Assembly (NCBI GenBank): GCA_028564925.1
Contig: CM053030.1
Span: 269,602,199 to 269,666,198 of the forward strand
Length of the DNA stretch: 64,000 nucleotides
DNA from: Lithobates sylvaticus
Taxonomy: Eukaryota > Chordata > Amphibia > Anura > Ranidae
Direction of reading: 5' to 3'
Position numbers and translations under genes: made by a program. The notes beneath the pieces were generated by a model. It saw only the letters and a list, made by a program, of their open reading frames with translations. It searched no databases and was not told the origin of the DNA. Of the stretch, positions 12,780 to 23,276 are shown one piece after another. Every line of letters begins with the position of its first letter. Position 1 is the first letter of the stretch.

Positions 12780-12817
12780 GCCCGACGCGTTTCGTCTCAC
12801 AAGACTTCAACAGGGGC
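12780..12817 (-). ncRNA. Hammerhead-like ribozyme motif, left arm
   Basis: Mirror copy of the motif at 12823-12860, reading away from the palindrome centre on the minus strand. Stem I is GCCC/GGGC; the GACGAAAC box is followed by GCGTC. The two copies are head to head, so a transcript crossing the centre would pair fully with itself, which should compete with ribozyme folding. Confidence 0.5.
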
Positions 12818-12822
12818 ATGTT

Positions 12823-12860
12823 GCCCCTGTTGAAGTCTTGTGAGACGAAACGCGTCGGGC
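12823..12860 (+). ncRNA. Hammerhead-like ribozyme motif, right arm
   Basis: The order fits a minimal type-I hammerhead. GCCC (stem I 5') is followed by CTGTTGA (core, normally CTGATGA), then AGTC-TTGTGA-GAC (stem II and loop), GAAA, CGCG (a two-base-loop stem III), TC (the GTC cleavage triplet) and GGGC (stem I 3'). All pairing elements are present. The core differs at one usually invariant base and carries an extra A before stem II, so activity is doubtful. Very short stem III is typical of the hammerheads known in Penelope-like elements. Confidence 0.52.
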
Positions 12861-14430
12861 GGCTACGCTACACACTACCACTGCGTTTATTTTGCTTCTT
12901 GGTTTGTCTTTGTTTTTACTTTTGTCGTTTTTTACTTGACAAACAAGAATTTTAAATAAAAAGTAATCCGTGATCGGATTGTTTTACACTATGGGGAGGC
13001 CCTCTATATCTCTTTTATTTTGCATGGTCCTGACCCATTGAGCCCTTTTTCTGGGGTAAAGGCAATCGAGCGACTTTACAGCTCCTCCGAGTGTGTTCGC
13101 TGCATCTACATTCGTGATCTGGTGAGTATAGACTGTTGCGCCGGCTCAGTCTTGGTCCAGTCTTCTGATCCTGGTTCCTCGCTCACTATTCTACAAACAT
13201 CACCTGCCGGCACACTCAAGCTCGTTTGACCCCTCACCAAAGGTCAGTGGGTCCATCCATAACGGTAAGCGTACCAAATCTTACCTCTGTACCACACAGT
13301 TCTAGACGCCGTCCAAATTATTTGAGGATGTCCTGTCGATGAACATTACGAAGTGTCATATGAATATCGTTACAGCGTTATATATGAACTTTACCACCTT
13401 GGACTATCTTATGAATATAGCCATTGGGTTAATTTAGGATGGTTTATTAATATCTTTCTTTATCACAATTTGATTATTTGATTATTTGATACTTTATACA
13501 CGTCAGCACCATCTAAGGATATGGCCAATATACAACAGATTTTTGACTCATTTCATCTATGTTCTGGCCTAAAAATAAACTTCAGCAAAAGTGAAATACT
13601 CCCTCTGCACAGACTTCACGCAAATGGGCACTATCATCCTTCTTCCCCATCAACAACAAATATATCACCTATCTAGGTATAAAAATAGGTAGGGAGCTTT
13701 CCTCCCTCTACTCTTACAACTATCCCCCTCTGATCTCTAAAATTGTGGGTGAATTGGAAACCTGGATGGAACTCCTTCTATATCTCTTTGGAAGATGCTC
13801 CCTGTTCAAGATGGTTTGTTTTGCACACCTTTTATACTCCAAACCATACCTCTGCTTATGAACACAAAGATATCCAAAAGGCTGTAACTGCTTTCATATG
13901 GCGCAACAAAAAAAACCTAGAATAACCAGAGTTTACAACATATCTTGTCTGCTAAAAGTGGGGCTAGATTGGATTCTCCAAGCCTCAAAATATACAAAAT
14001 ATACAAACTATGATTTAGAATCAGCTATGGTCCAACCCTATAACCTATCCGCACTAATACACAGCTCATTAAGATTGACTCTCAAGCATATTAAGCAAAA
14101 ACTACTAATTTGAGACACTATAATAGCATAGAGGGAGACGAGGAAAAAGCTGGAACTCTCTCCATTTGTCTCCAAATATTCAAGGGAACCCAATGTTCCC
14201 TCCAGGCCTTCAATATGAACCGTTCTCAAAATGTAAAGACAAGGGATTGATAAATGTAGTCTCTATGTATGATGAAGACATGAGATCTCTCAAGCCATTC
14301 AACACTCCGGCCGAGGAATTTCACCTATCAAACCATCAATTCCTTCAGATTTCGCAAACCTCGGACTTTATAAATAAGACCTGTCCGAAAAAACATATCA
14401 GGTTTTGTCCATCCCTGCTAGACAAGCTGC

Positions 14431-15376
14431 TTAACCACTTCAGCCCTTCGAAGAATTTACCCCCTTCCTGACCGGGCCGATAGGGCACTGCGTCGCTTTA
14501 ACTGACAATTGCGCAGTCGCGCGACGCTGTACCCAAACAAAATTTACGGACTTTTTTTCCCACAAATAGAGCTTTCGTTTGGTGTTATTTTATCACCTCT
14601 GCGGTTTTTATTTTTTGCTTTATAAACAAAAAAAGACTTTGATTTTGAAAAAAAAGCAATATTTTGTACTTTTTGCTATAATAAATATCCCCAAAAAATA
14701 TATTAAAAAAACGAATTTCTTCCTCAGTTTAGGCCGCTATGTATTCTTTTACATATTTTTGGTAAAAAATTGCAATAAGCGTATATTGATTGGTTTGCGC
14801 AAAAGTTATAGCGTCTACAATATAGGGGATAGATTTATGACATTTTCATTATTATTATTTTTTTTACTAGTAATGGCGGCAATCTGCGGGACTGAAACAT
14901 TGTAATGGACAGATCGGACACTTTTCACACTATTTTGGGACCATTGCCATTTATACAGTGATCAGAGATACAAATAGCCATTGATTACTGTAGAAATGTC
15001 ACTGGCAGGGAAGGGGTTAACATTAGGGAGCGATCAAGGGGGTAAATGTGTGTCATAGGGAGTGATTCTAACTATGGGAAATGGGACTGCTTTAGTGAGG
15101 AGACCGATTGTTGTTCCTAAGCAGTAGGAACAAAAGATCGCTCTCCTTGCCCCTGACAGAACGGAGAGCTGTCTGTCTACATTGACAGATCTTCATTTTC
15201 TACTTCTCAGGAGCAATTGCGTGTAGCCGTCAGCCATCATGGCCACCGGACACGCGCACGGGCTCCTACGTCACGTGGCACGCGTGCCCTATACTCCTTA
15301 TATCGCCCACCGTACCGCTATGGCGATTCGTGCAAGAGTGCCATTCTGCCAGCGTCAATCGACAGCGGGTGGTTAA
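14431..15376. mobile_element. TTAA-flanked non-autonomous element in the old LINE
   Basis: TTAA at 14431-14434 and 15373-15376 borders about 940 bp beginning CCACTTCAGCCC. The interior (AAATAGAGCTTTCGTTTGG, CACCTCTGCGGTTTTTA and a conserved AT-rich core) is the reverse complement of the family at 9046-10032. The LINE reading frame continues across one TTAA, showing a simple insertion. Confidence 0.75.
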
Positions 15377-15779
15377 CAAACCACTGACCTCAATATTTGC
15401 GAAATCGCTACACCACACCTCATTGAAATCTTGGTCCAAAGATATATCTGGAGAAGATAGCATCGACAAAATCTTAGAAGGATATGCAACTACCCTAAAA
15501 TTAGTAACAAATGAAACCTGGAGAGAAACACAGTTCAAATGGATTCATAGAGCCTATTTCCCGATGTTATTCCATCCTCTTTGGTCATGTCCAGCCATTT
15601 CTCATTACTGGGATGGAATCCTATGCTTTATCCATGGAGTAACCGATTGCCAGGTACCAAAAGATCCCATGCTCCTCCTGTTTGGAACCCTGCTGTGGAA
15701 CCCCTCAGAGGTCTCACTTACATCGATGCTACAAGGAAACTACCAATGGCAACTTATAAGTCTTCTCTGATATGCAGTC

Positions 15780-17790
15780 GTGACTGTGATCCATGAGATG
15801 GGGGCAATAAAGTGGCAGTCGAGCAGATTTTTGTGCTGAAGCCACCAGAAAAGGCTGTTCCTCATTATTGATGTTAAGTAAATAGTTTGACTGTTGTCCC
15901 CCGATTTCCATTGTTGAAGAAACCCTGTCTGAAAAGGCCGTAACCTCCACAGGCACCACCATGGGGTCATAGAGATAATTAGTGCCAATAATTTTTAGGC
16001 ACTGTGAGGCCCTCATGCGAGACGAGCTCAGAGACCATGAAACTCTCTCTCAGATGACTGGGATCTTCTCCACTGAGCCCCCAATTAAATCTGGCGCTGG
16101 ACTGGCTCTAGATGACTTTTTTCCAAGTTTAGAAGCCACCCAAAGTCATGTGGAGATCACCTGCTCCCTGTGGACCAACAGCTGCTCCTTGTCTTGGGAC
16201 AGCAACAGGAGGTCGTTGAGATAGTGATACAGACGTATCCCTCTTGTTCTGATGAGGGCACCACAGCCAGAAGAACCTTAGAAAAAACTTGGGGTGAGGT
16301 TGTCAGAGGTTGTCCGACTTGGAACCAGAGATATTTGTGGAATTTCTCTGCCACAGAGACGTGGAAGTAAGCATCTTTTAAGTCAATTGAAATTAGCCAA
16401 TTGCCTGGCTGAACGGTTTGCTGAATAGTAGCCAGAATCTCCATTTTGAATCTTTCATATTTTATAAACTTGTTTAGGTAAGTTAGGTCCATCACTGGGT
16501 GCCATGAACCATTTTTCTTCTGAACTAAGAAGAGAGGGGTGTATACCCCCTGGAATTTTTCGCCCTTCAGAATTGAGGCCACCCAGACGTGCCGGAAGAG
16601 AAGCTTCCACCCAACCCGCCTGGGCGGGTGCAATCTCAAATTGACTTTGCTGGCTCACGTCCACTGGACACCTGGCTTTTAGTGGATTTCCGCAAGGGTG
16701 CCTGCCCTCTGTTCCAAATCTTTCTGATGTTCCAGCCGGGCCTGTAAGAGTGTGCTTCTTTTGAATGCTCCGAACTGCGTCTTCTGTGCTAGGGTCTCTT
16801 CTCACTGAACAGATGCCTATACTGTGGTAGGAAGCCTGACTTCCCACCCGTGGCCTGGGCTATTGCGCTATCTAGCTTGTTGCCAAACAATGAGGATCAA
16901 TTGAAGGGGATCCTGAACCAGGCTTGCTTGGATGCCGGATCAGCGAGGACGTAACCATAAAGCCCGTTTAGCCGTGACCGAGGATAGCATATTCCGGGCC
17001 AGCAGGCGGATAAGATCAATAGATGCCTCTCCCAGGAAGGCCGCCTCCAGCTTCAGCTCCTGGACTGCTGAGCCTCTGGCCAGCTCTTCTGAAATGCCCC
17101 TGAGTGCAGAGTCCATGTTCTCTGTCCAGGCTTCCATTGCCTTGGACATAGCTCTGTCTATATGATGTCACCGCCTTGTGCCTGCGCTGTGGATGATGAC
17201 CGAACGGCGCCTGTGCGGCCACCGGGCACTCCTCTGATACGTGCATGTGAAAACCAAGCCTCGATGTCACGGGGCTTTGCGCATGTGCAGATGCCAGCAG
17301 CGGCCGCATCCCAGAACACTGTGGCATCCTGGAACGCAGGAGCATTCAAGATGCCATGAGGGGCAAAAATAAATGGAAAATAAGGCTTCACTGAGGGGAA
17401 GGAATACAGACAAATACAACATATAAAACAAAAATGGCTGCCATGGAGAAGAAGAAACAGAAGACCTTGCCAGCCGTGATGACTTGCCAGACGTCCATCC
17501 TTTGGCATACAACGGCAGCTCCCCTCCATCACTGGGGTATCCTGTGCCTAAAAGCCACTAGCCCGCCCAAGGCTGGGCCCTGGGCTTGCACCGCATAGTT
17601 GGTATGCCGGATTTAGGAAACCATCCCGACTGGACGCCAAACGTGAGTTTACGCGATGTAGGTCCATGGAGGAGGACAAAAAAGGAAAGCAGTCCCTAGC
17701 GGTGAGCTCAAACTTATAGGAATGGGGTCCTATAGCATTGGAGAGGAGGCGGGGTTAACCCACACGTAGATTGCCATGGAGTCTGTCAGG
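15780..17790 (-). mobile_element. DIRS-type tyrosine-recombinase retroelement fossil
   Basis: Minus-strand frames show a DIRS-like reverse transcriptase (GVYTPLFLVQKKNGSWHPV, WLISIDLKDAYFHVS), a following RNase-H-like stretch (SLFWWLQHKNLL) and an upstream gag-like helical region near 17.0-17.3 kb. The tyrosine recombinase and the terminal repeats are not seen. The copy is broken with several interruptions and looks old. Both borders are approximate. On the left it abuts the end of the LINE pseudogene. Confidence 0.72.
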
Positions 17791-19004
17791 AAAAAAGGTT
17801 TTGCCTACAGTTTTAAATTAGGTAACCAGCATAATTGAAGGCATCTTTCATATGAAAAAAAATACAAACTTTTGCTAAGATGTGCTTGTAAAATATTTAA
17901 AAGAAATAAAAACACAAGGTACCTGAGCAGAGAAGGAACATTAGGTCAGAACTTGTAGAATTGACAGTTGTGTTTACTAAATTCAGTTTTGTCTTTGTTA
18001 TTCGGTTTTAATAAATTATTGTTTGCGTATTTAAGTATTATTTAAACTGTACAGAACTATGACCATTTTTTTTAATAATGGATGTCTGAAAAGGCAATTT
18101 TGGAGCCCAGGGCTATGATTTTCTTTAGTTGCTTAGCAACCTGTGCAAATATAGAACTGCAGATGCAAAATCCAGTGACCTTTCTTTTCTGTAGCTTCCA
18201 TGTAAATGATTGCTTTATCTTTCCAATACTATGGTTTGGGAAGCACCCAGCATATGCTCACTATATTTTTCAACTGTTGGTGGGAAAAAATCCAAAAAAT
18301 GGGGAAGAGCTAACTTTGAATACTGATATATAGGTACATTTTTTTACTGTCTGTTGATAGATATGAAAATATAAGGACATATATACATTTGCACAGGGAC
18401 ATATTTACTCTTTCCAGCCTGCTACAACATAGGGCAGCCCATATTTTAAACATTATTAGCAATAATATAACTTTTTAATAACATTTAGCTTTAATCACAT
18501 TTTCTCTCTGTGTACACTAGGTACAGAGGGAGACTCATTTTCAAATATCCATCTGGGGGTGCTTTCTTTGTCTGTCCCAGCTATTCCTCCCTTTTTGACA
18601 TGACTGGTACAGCACTAGTGTAGTGCCTTCTAGGGGTCATTCATATAGGATACCAAATCCACCTCAATCTGCACCTCTTGTATGGGGCAATTAATGAAGG
18701 CCACACTCTTCACCTTATCACACTACACAAGTCCTGCAGTTTTTCTCAATGGCTTTATTGAAAGTTTTTTTAAATACAAGTTATATAAAACCTATGAAGC
18801 TTATAACTATAAAATGGTATGGCGGTGCATTCAGCACACTACAGAAAGTTAGGCATTGACTGCATTTCTGGCAGAAGTCTTTAAAATGTATGACTCATCA
18901 AAGAGTTTGAAAATGCTATTTATTTTTCTTAGTGGTCCCACAGACCCCACTATCTGTCTCTTATAAGCAATAAGAGGAACATTGAAATTCTAAATAAATA
19001 CATT
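17791..19004. other. Non-coding stretch, nothing recognised
   Basis: AT-rich with short frames only. No repeat ends or coding signatures are seen. Confidence 0.5.
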
Positions 19005-19412
19005 AGGGGAGATGGGGTTATCAAAACTATAGCAGCCAGAATCTGGAGCAGCTTTGCATGACAGCCAATCAGCTTATATCTTGCGCTTGCTCAGTTAAGC
19101 CTAGTACACACGGGTCTAATGTTGGCCGGTATCAGCCAGTTCAATAGAAACTGACTGACATTCAGCCCATGTGTAGGGCAGCCAATCTGACAGAAGCTGG
19201 CTGGCTTCTGTTGGAGGCTCATGACCGAAAAAGGTCCCCCTGTCAGAACACAATAGCTCTGCAGGGGAGATCGCTTTACTAATATCAGGTTGCTACGACC
19301 TGAACTGTAGTGTGTACAAGGCTTTAGGCTTTGTAGATGAAAGATAGAGGATTATTGGTTGTCATGCACAGCTGCTTCAGATTCTGGCTACTCCAGTTTT
19401 GATAAATTCCCC
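19005..19412. repeat. Fold-back MITE split by a nested MITE
   Basis: The ends GGGGAGATGGGGTTATCAAAAC and GTTTTGATAAATTCCCC are inverted copies. The shared internal blocks (CCAGAATCTGGAGCAGC, CAGCTGCTTCAGATTCTGG) match the layout of the unit at 4221-4382. Its middle is interrupted by the TTA-flanked unit at 19098-19323. Confidence 0.68.
19098..19323. mobile_element. Harbinger-like MITE nested in another MITE
   Basis: It starts AGCCTAGTACACACGGG and ends GTGTGTACAAGGCT, with TTA at 19095-19097 and 19324-19326. It has internal GCCAATCTGACAGAAGC-type inverted stretches and no coding capacity. It inserted after the host unit at 19005-19412 was in place. Confidence 0.8.
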
Positions 19413-19436
19413 TCACTGTGTATAGTTAACCCCAAT

Positions 19437-19860
19437 TTAAACGAGAAGTATAAGATTAGAAAAAAAAAGAAACTCATATTTACCTAGATGGCTACAGCAC
19501 GGATCACAGCTGCAGCTGTCCCCCTGCTGTCTCTAAGACTGGGAACTGAGCAATCAAACACCGTTGACTGAGTCCGAGAGGTGGGCTGATAATGTCAAAA
19601 ACCTCTGACCTCTGAAGCTTTGTATTTATTGATAGAATACATTGCTTTCTCTGCACGGCTGAGCGGCGATGCAGTAGACTCTTCTGTGTTCCGGGAATGA
19701 GACCGTAAGTCTCTGCTCACACCCGGAACACAGTGCCGCAGCTACATACAATTTATACCGCACATCCAGCGGCCTCACAGGTTAGTGCGGGACATAGTTC
19801 ATTTGGGCCAGCTTAGCTCAAACAAATCGTAAAGTGTGTGGAAAGATGGACTTCTTCTTT
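19437..19860. repeat. Dispersed repeat shared with 37312-37482
   Basis: The segment starting GAGAAGTATAAGAT followed by an A-run, and containing GCAGCTGTCCCC and CTGAACAATCA-like text, reappears in shorter form at 37312-37482 in the same orientation. No terminal inverted repeats or tRNA-like boxes are seen. The class is unknown. Confidence 0.5.
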
Positions 19861-20196
19861 GAAGTGGATCTCTAGGCAATAGGTGCACAGTTAATATATG
19901 TATGATACATGTAAATTCTTACTATTACCTTCATAGAATTTCTTATTTCAGCCTTGCAGGTTTTCACCCCCTTTCACCACCAAGTTTAACAATGAATCAT
20001 AATCATCATCATTTCTATCCATTGAGCAGGATGGTGAACTAGGAAGCTGTCAAATGAGGTGTTGCCACTGGCTAGCTTTTGGCACTATTGTAAAAATACA
20101 AGAAGGGCATCTTTGTACCCAGTACTGTAAACACAGAAGCCACACTGGCACCCCAACACTTCATATTCCTGATATGTGTCTGTTGTGCATGTACTT

Positions 20197-20660
20197 TGTG
20201 ACGGAACGTCCCTATACTCCTCTTGAGTGCATTCGTCATATATCACTTCCTCTCAGTCTGGATATAGATCTCAGATATTCCAACCGCTCCCAAGCACCAA
20301 ACGAGACAACACTTGCTTGGTGCCAACATGGACTGAAGATTTATTACAAAGATGACATTTATATACAGTAGAAGAGGAGATCCCCCCTCCTGCTCATATT
20401 ATTCTAACAATACACTTGTAACAACTTAACATAAACTAATTAGCTAATTCCTTTAAGCAGCCGATGTGACTCAGGATTTCACTACAGGCCAGACTTGTGG
20501 TCACCGAGCTAAACACAGTTGATTATAAATTATCATAATTACCACCACAAGACATCTCATCACAATAGCAGGAGACCACCAGTAACAGACGGAGCGTCTC
20601 CTGCATTGTGCAGAGGACAATGGGATCAACTAACTCAATTAACATCTTGAGTTCATGACA
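20197..20660 (-). repeat. LTR (3' LTR in element orientation)
   Basis: Long terminal repeat of 464 bp, nearly identical to 22813-23276. It contains ATATACAGTAGAAG and a short AT-rich region that could hold promoter or polyadenylation signals. It is followed on the plus strand by CTAG, as is the other copy. Confidence 0.85.
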
Positions 20661-20742
20661 CTAGCATCAGAGTGTATGTCCCAACAGCATGAGACACACA
20701 CATTATATATATATACATATATACAGCATTGAATGTTCTCCT

Positions 20743-22701
20743 TCACCCTGTGCCCCTTAAAATCCAGGGCCCATGATCGGTGGGCAGGAGGCTCGTAGTT
20801 AGTCCTCTCAAAAAGCCTGTGTCCTGGCTAGGTCTGTCACATTTCTCCCCTTTCGGCAGGAGACTAACACAGGAGGAGACCCCAGACGGGTTGACTCCGA
20901 AGTTAGTCCATAGTTCCAGTCCTCTAATGCCTGTACCCACACAGTATCCCAAACAAATTGTTTCAAACAGAGCACTACTCACCCAGCCAACCTCTGCCTC
21001 TCTCATAGAACATATCTGCCGCTGGGGAGAGGTCTGGACTGGCCCTTCTCCCTGGAGTCTTTTCAGCCGCTGGAGAGAAGACAGGGTGACTGGGCTCACT
21101 CCATCCTGCTGTTGGGGATCTGGGCCGACCGCCCAGCATCCCTGGGTTATACTGGTGGAGACTGCATTCCCATCCACCTTTACAGGAAATCTGTCCTGTT
21201 TTAGTTGCGGGCAGAGGCCAGCAGCGCTCTGTTCCGTTGCCAGCAGTTCAGCTGGGTGTAGGAGCTTCCCTACATCATCTGCTCCAGCTAACTGTTGGGG
21301 AGAGAGGCCGACTGCCCCAGCTCCCTGGAACTCCGCAGCTGTTACCGATGCTGGGCAGGGGTTGGTAGCACTCTGCCCGGTTGCCAGCATTTCTGCTGGT
21401 TTTCTGTTAGTGGAGACCACAGGCCCATCCACCGACACCAGATCAAGCTGCAGTTGTGAAGTGCAGATTGCATTCTCTCCTTGGGTCCCAAGCTGATGCT
21501 CGGGAGTGATTGCCACCTTCTCACCCTGGGCCTCCGGAACTGCCACAGGTGTGGGGCAGAGGTCTTGGACCCTCTGTCCGGTGACCAGCGCTTCAGCTGG
21601 GGAAGTTCCTTGTAACTCCACAGATACTGCTGTTGGTGCTGGGCAGAGCACAGTGGAGTTTGGCCCTAATACCAGCTCTTCTGCTGGAGGCTCATCAGGT
21701 TCTTCTTCCTCAGCGGAAAAGTCTATCAAATCCCCAGTTTCTGCAACTGGTGTCTCGAGATAGAGATTCACCATCTCCTGTCCATGGAACCCAGAAGATG
21801 CTATCAGTGCTGAGCAGAGGTTGGCAGAGCTCTGGCCGGTTGTCAGCACTTCAGCTTCTGGGGTGTCAATTTCCATATTTTCCACTGCCGATTCCCTGGC
21901 ATGCTGCTGGACAGGCACATTCCTCCATCCAAGATCATCCCATGCAGAAACAGGATCATCAAGGTCAGTTAGCACTTGCTGCATCCGCCATAAGACCTCT
22001 GCGTCCATAGCTGTAGGGGCAGGTTGGCAAAGCACACTGTTACTCTGCCACATTGCCGACTCTTCAGCCAGACCAGAGTTGTCCACTGGTATTTCTTGAT
22101 AGTCCCAGGCAAAGGGAGCCCAGCCCTGGCGCTGAGCAGAGTCTAGCAGCCGTCTGTAGGCGATCTCCAGCTCCCATTCCTGATCGGCCAGAAACTCCAA
22201 ATCTTCCAGTGCCCAGTGCACTTCCGAGATGTTCAGTAGCCCTTTTCTGAAATCCATGATTTCATCCAACCGCCACTCCAAATCACTCCCAAAGTTAGAG
22301 TCTCCTGTCAGCTTCACATACAACAGTCCCAGGCCGCCGTAGCTTAAGCCTTCCGTTGGGCTGTCATCTGCTATCCAAGGACATGCTTGGGATACATGCC
22401 ACCGGAGGGCTCTGTAACTCTCATCCAGGCGCATCTCTGCCCAGATCAGCCTGCTTAATTCAGCTGTCTGCTCCTTGTGCGGTTTTTCTCCCAAAAACAG
22501 CACCCGCAATCCATACTGTGACCAGTACCTTTCCTGGTTGGAGGGGAGAACTTTTCCCTGGTGACGCCGCTCACAGGCTAGCGCTTCCTTCCAGAGTTCG
22601 CAGCGAATAGAATCAAACCATCCCAGCAGGACCTGCTCTGATACTGGTCCTCTGTGCTGTAGCTGCATCTCTCGCAACCTCCTCCTGAATTCCTCTTCCA
22701 T
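20743..22701 (-). CDS. 652-residue protein of unknown function in LTR element
   Basis: I start at the ATG at 22701 (MEEEFRRRLREMQLQH); the frame is open upstream to the primer-binding region but has no earlier ATG there. The first 210 residues are charged and rich in Trp, Glu, Arg and Leu, probably helical (VLLGWFDSIRCELWKEAL, LEWRLDEIMDFRKGLLN). From about residue 280 the chain is low in structure with a degenerate repeated motif, roughly PAE-x-L-x-T-G-Q-S-x-x-x-L-C-P, seen at least five times (EVLTTGQSSANLC, EALVTGQRVQDLCP, EMLATGQSATNPCP, ELLATEQSAAGLCP). There is no CCHC knuckle, protease triad, RT or DDE motif and no signal peptide. It occupies nearly all the space between the LTRs. A gag-like structural role is possible but unproven; I do not recognise a characterised family. 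Confidence 0.7.
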   Translation of the reverse strand: MEEEFRRRLREMQLQHRGPVSEQVLLGWFDSIRCELWKEALACERRHQGKVLPSNQERYWSQYGLRVLFLGEKPHKEQTAELSRLIWAEMRLDESYRALRWHVSQACPWIADDSPTEGLSYGGLGLLYVKLTGDSNFGSDLEWRLDEIMDFRKGLLNISEVHWALEDLEFLADQEWELEIAYRRLLDSAQRQGWAPFAWDYQEIPVDNSGLAEESAMWQSNSVLCQPAPTAMDAEVLWRMQQVLTDLDDPVSAWDDLGWRNVPVQQHARESAVENMEIDTPEAEVLTTGQSSANLCSALIASSGFHGQEMVNLYLETPVAETGDLIDFSAEEEEPDEPPAEELVLGPNSTVLCPAPTAVSVELQGTSPAEALVTGQRVQDLCPTPVAVPEAQGEKVAITPEHQLGTQGENAICTSQLQLDLVSVDGPVVSTNRKPAEMLATGQSATNPCPASVTAAEFQGAGAVGLSPQQLAGADDVGKLLHPAELLATEQSAAGLCPQLKQDRFPVKVDGNAVSTSITQGCWAVGPDPQQQDGVSPVTLSSLQRLKRLQGEGPVQTSPQRQICSMREAEVGWVSSALFETICLGYCVGTGIRGLELWTNFGVNPSGVSSCVSLLPKGEKCDRPSQDTGFLRGLTTSLLPTDHGPWILRGTG

Positions 22702-22812
22702 GGCGGCTGGTATCTGTACCTCTCCTCCTCTCCTGCTATCCGGACCTTGGATCCAGGTGGAGGTTTGGATGTCCCAGACTGCAGGAAGTATGATCCCACT
22801 GCTTGCCACCAA

Positions 22813-23276
22813 TGTGACGGAACGTCCCTATACTCCTCTTGAGTGCGTTCGTCATATATCACTTCCTCTCAGTCTGGATATAGATCTCAGATATTCCAAC
22901 CGCTCCCAAGCACCAAACGAGACAACACTTGCTTGGTGCCAACATGGACTGAAGATTTATTACAAAGATGACATTTATATACAGTAGAAGAGGAGATCCC
23001 CCCTCCTGCTCATATTATTCTAACAATACACTTGTAACAACTTAACATAAACTAATTAGCTAATTCCTTTAAGCAGCCGATGTGACTCAGGATTTCACTA
23101 CAGGCCAGACTTGTGGTCACCGAGCTAAACACAGTTGATTATAAATTATCATTATTACCACCACAAGACATCTCATCACAATAGCAGGAGACCACCAGTA
23201 ACAGACGGAGCGTCTCCTGCATTGTGCAGAGGACAATGGGATCAACTAACTCAATTAACATCTTGAGTTCATGACA
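22813..23276 (-). repeat. LTR (5' LTR in element orientation)
   Basis: Same 464-bp repeat as at 20197-20660, two mismatches by eye. On the minus strand it would carry the promoter driving the 652-codon frame just downstream. Confidence 0.85.

Larger units (their letters stand above)
12137..13503. repeat. Perfect palindrome, 682-bp arms, 3-nt spacer
   Basis: Positions pair with a constant sum of 25640 from 12137/13503 to 12818/12822 around the spacer 12819-12821, so the arms contain no indel. Every stretch I compared is identical, including mirrored 69-codon frames (12411-12620 minus, 13020-13229 plus). Such a perfect hairpin inside a decayed LINE means either a very recent fold-back event or a sequencing/assembly chimera. 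Confidence 0.92.
11770..13505. mobile_element. Penelope-like (?) insert with 17-bp target duplication
   Basis: The insert lies in the old LINE and is bordered by GCACCATCTAAGGATAT at 11753-11769 and again at 13506-13522. A 17-bp duplication points to target-primed insertion. The first 367 bp are unpaired; the rest (12137-13503) is a perfect inverted repeat. Hammerhead-like motifs at the centre resemble those described in Penelope-like retroelements, whose copies often show rearranged terminal repeats. No reverse transcriptase or GIY-YIG endonuclease frame is present, so the family call rests on the ribozyme motif and the architecture only. Confidence 0.6.
11480..15765 (+). pseudogene. Old L1/Tx1-type LINE ORF2 copy, split by two insertions
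   Basis: Three plus-strand blocks belong to one LINE reverse transcriptase. About 11540-11769 carries the RT motif GIRQGCPISPLLF and a changed YADD-like stretch reading LLADEIS. 13506-14430 continues with MANIQQIFDSFH, SGLKINFSKSE and YITYLGIKIGREL. 15377-15765 holds the C-terminal region with HPLWSCPAISHYWDGI, equivalent to HIFWSCPKLNHFW in the intact ORF2 at 41-45 kb. Blocks one and two are separated by the palindromic insert, and blocks two and three by a TTAA element. The frame resumes cleanly across a single TTAA (KLLN then KPLTS). Stops and shifts are scattered elsewhere, so it is long dead. No endonuclease domain or ORF1 is seen upstream, so it is 5' truncated. Confidence 0.8.
20197..23276 (-). 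mobile_element. Young non-autonomous LTR retroelement with one long frame
   Basis: Two 464-bp direct repeats (20197-20660, 22813-23276) starting TGTGACGG and ending ATGACA on the plus strand enclose 2.15 kb. The element reads on the minus strand, where LTRs begin TGTCATGAAC and end GTCACA. A primer-binding-like stretch, TGGTGGCAAGCAG, follows the upstream LTR by about one base. The LTRs differ by only two substitutions by eye, so insertion is recent. No protease, reverse transcriptase or integrase is present; the only content is the frame at 20743-22701. It looks whole for a non-autonomous element. I see no matching target duplication: the flanks are ...TACTT and CTAGT.... Confidence 0.82.

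Noticed and set aside
12411-13229. Mirrored 69-codon frames in the palindrome
   Set aside because: Identical only because the arms are identical; no family match and short.
20054-20371. 105-codon frame, with a repeated C-terminus at 22700-22987
   Set aside because: The shared part is the LTR itself, not a gene.
20780-21496. 238-codon plus-strand frame and other plus frames across 20.8-22.6 kb
   Set aside because: Antisense to the 652-codon frame of the LTR element; Ser/Pro/Gly-rich shadow with no signature.
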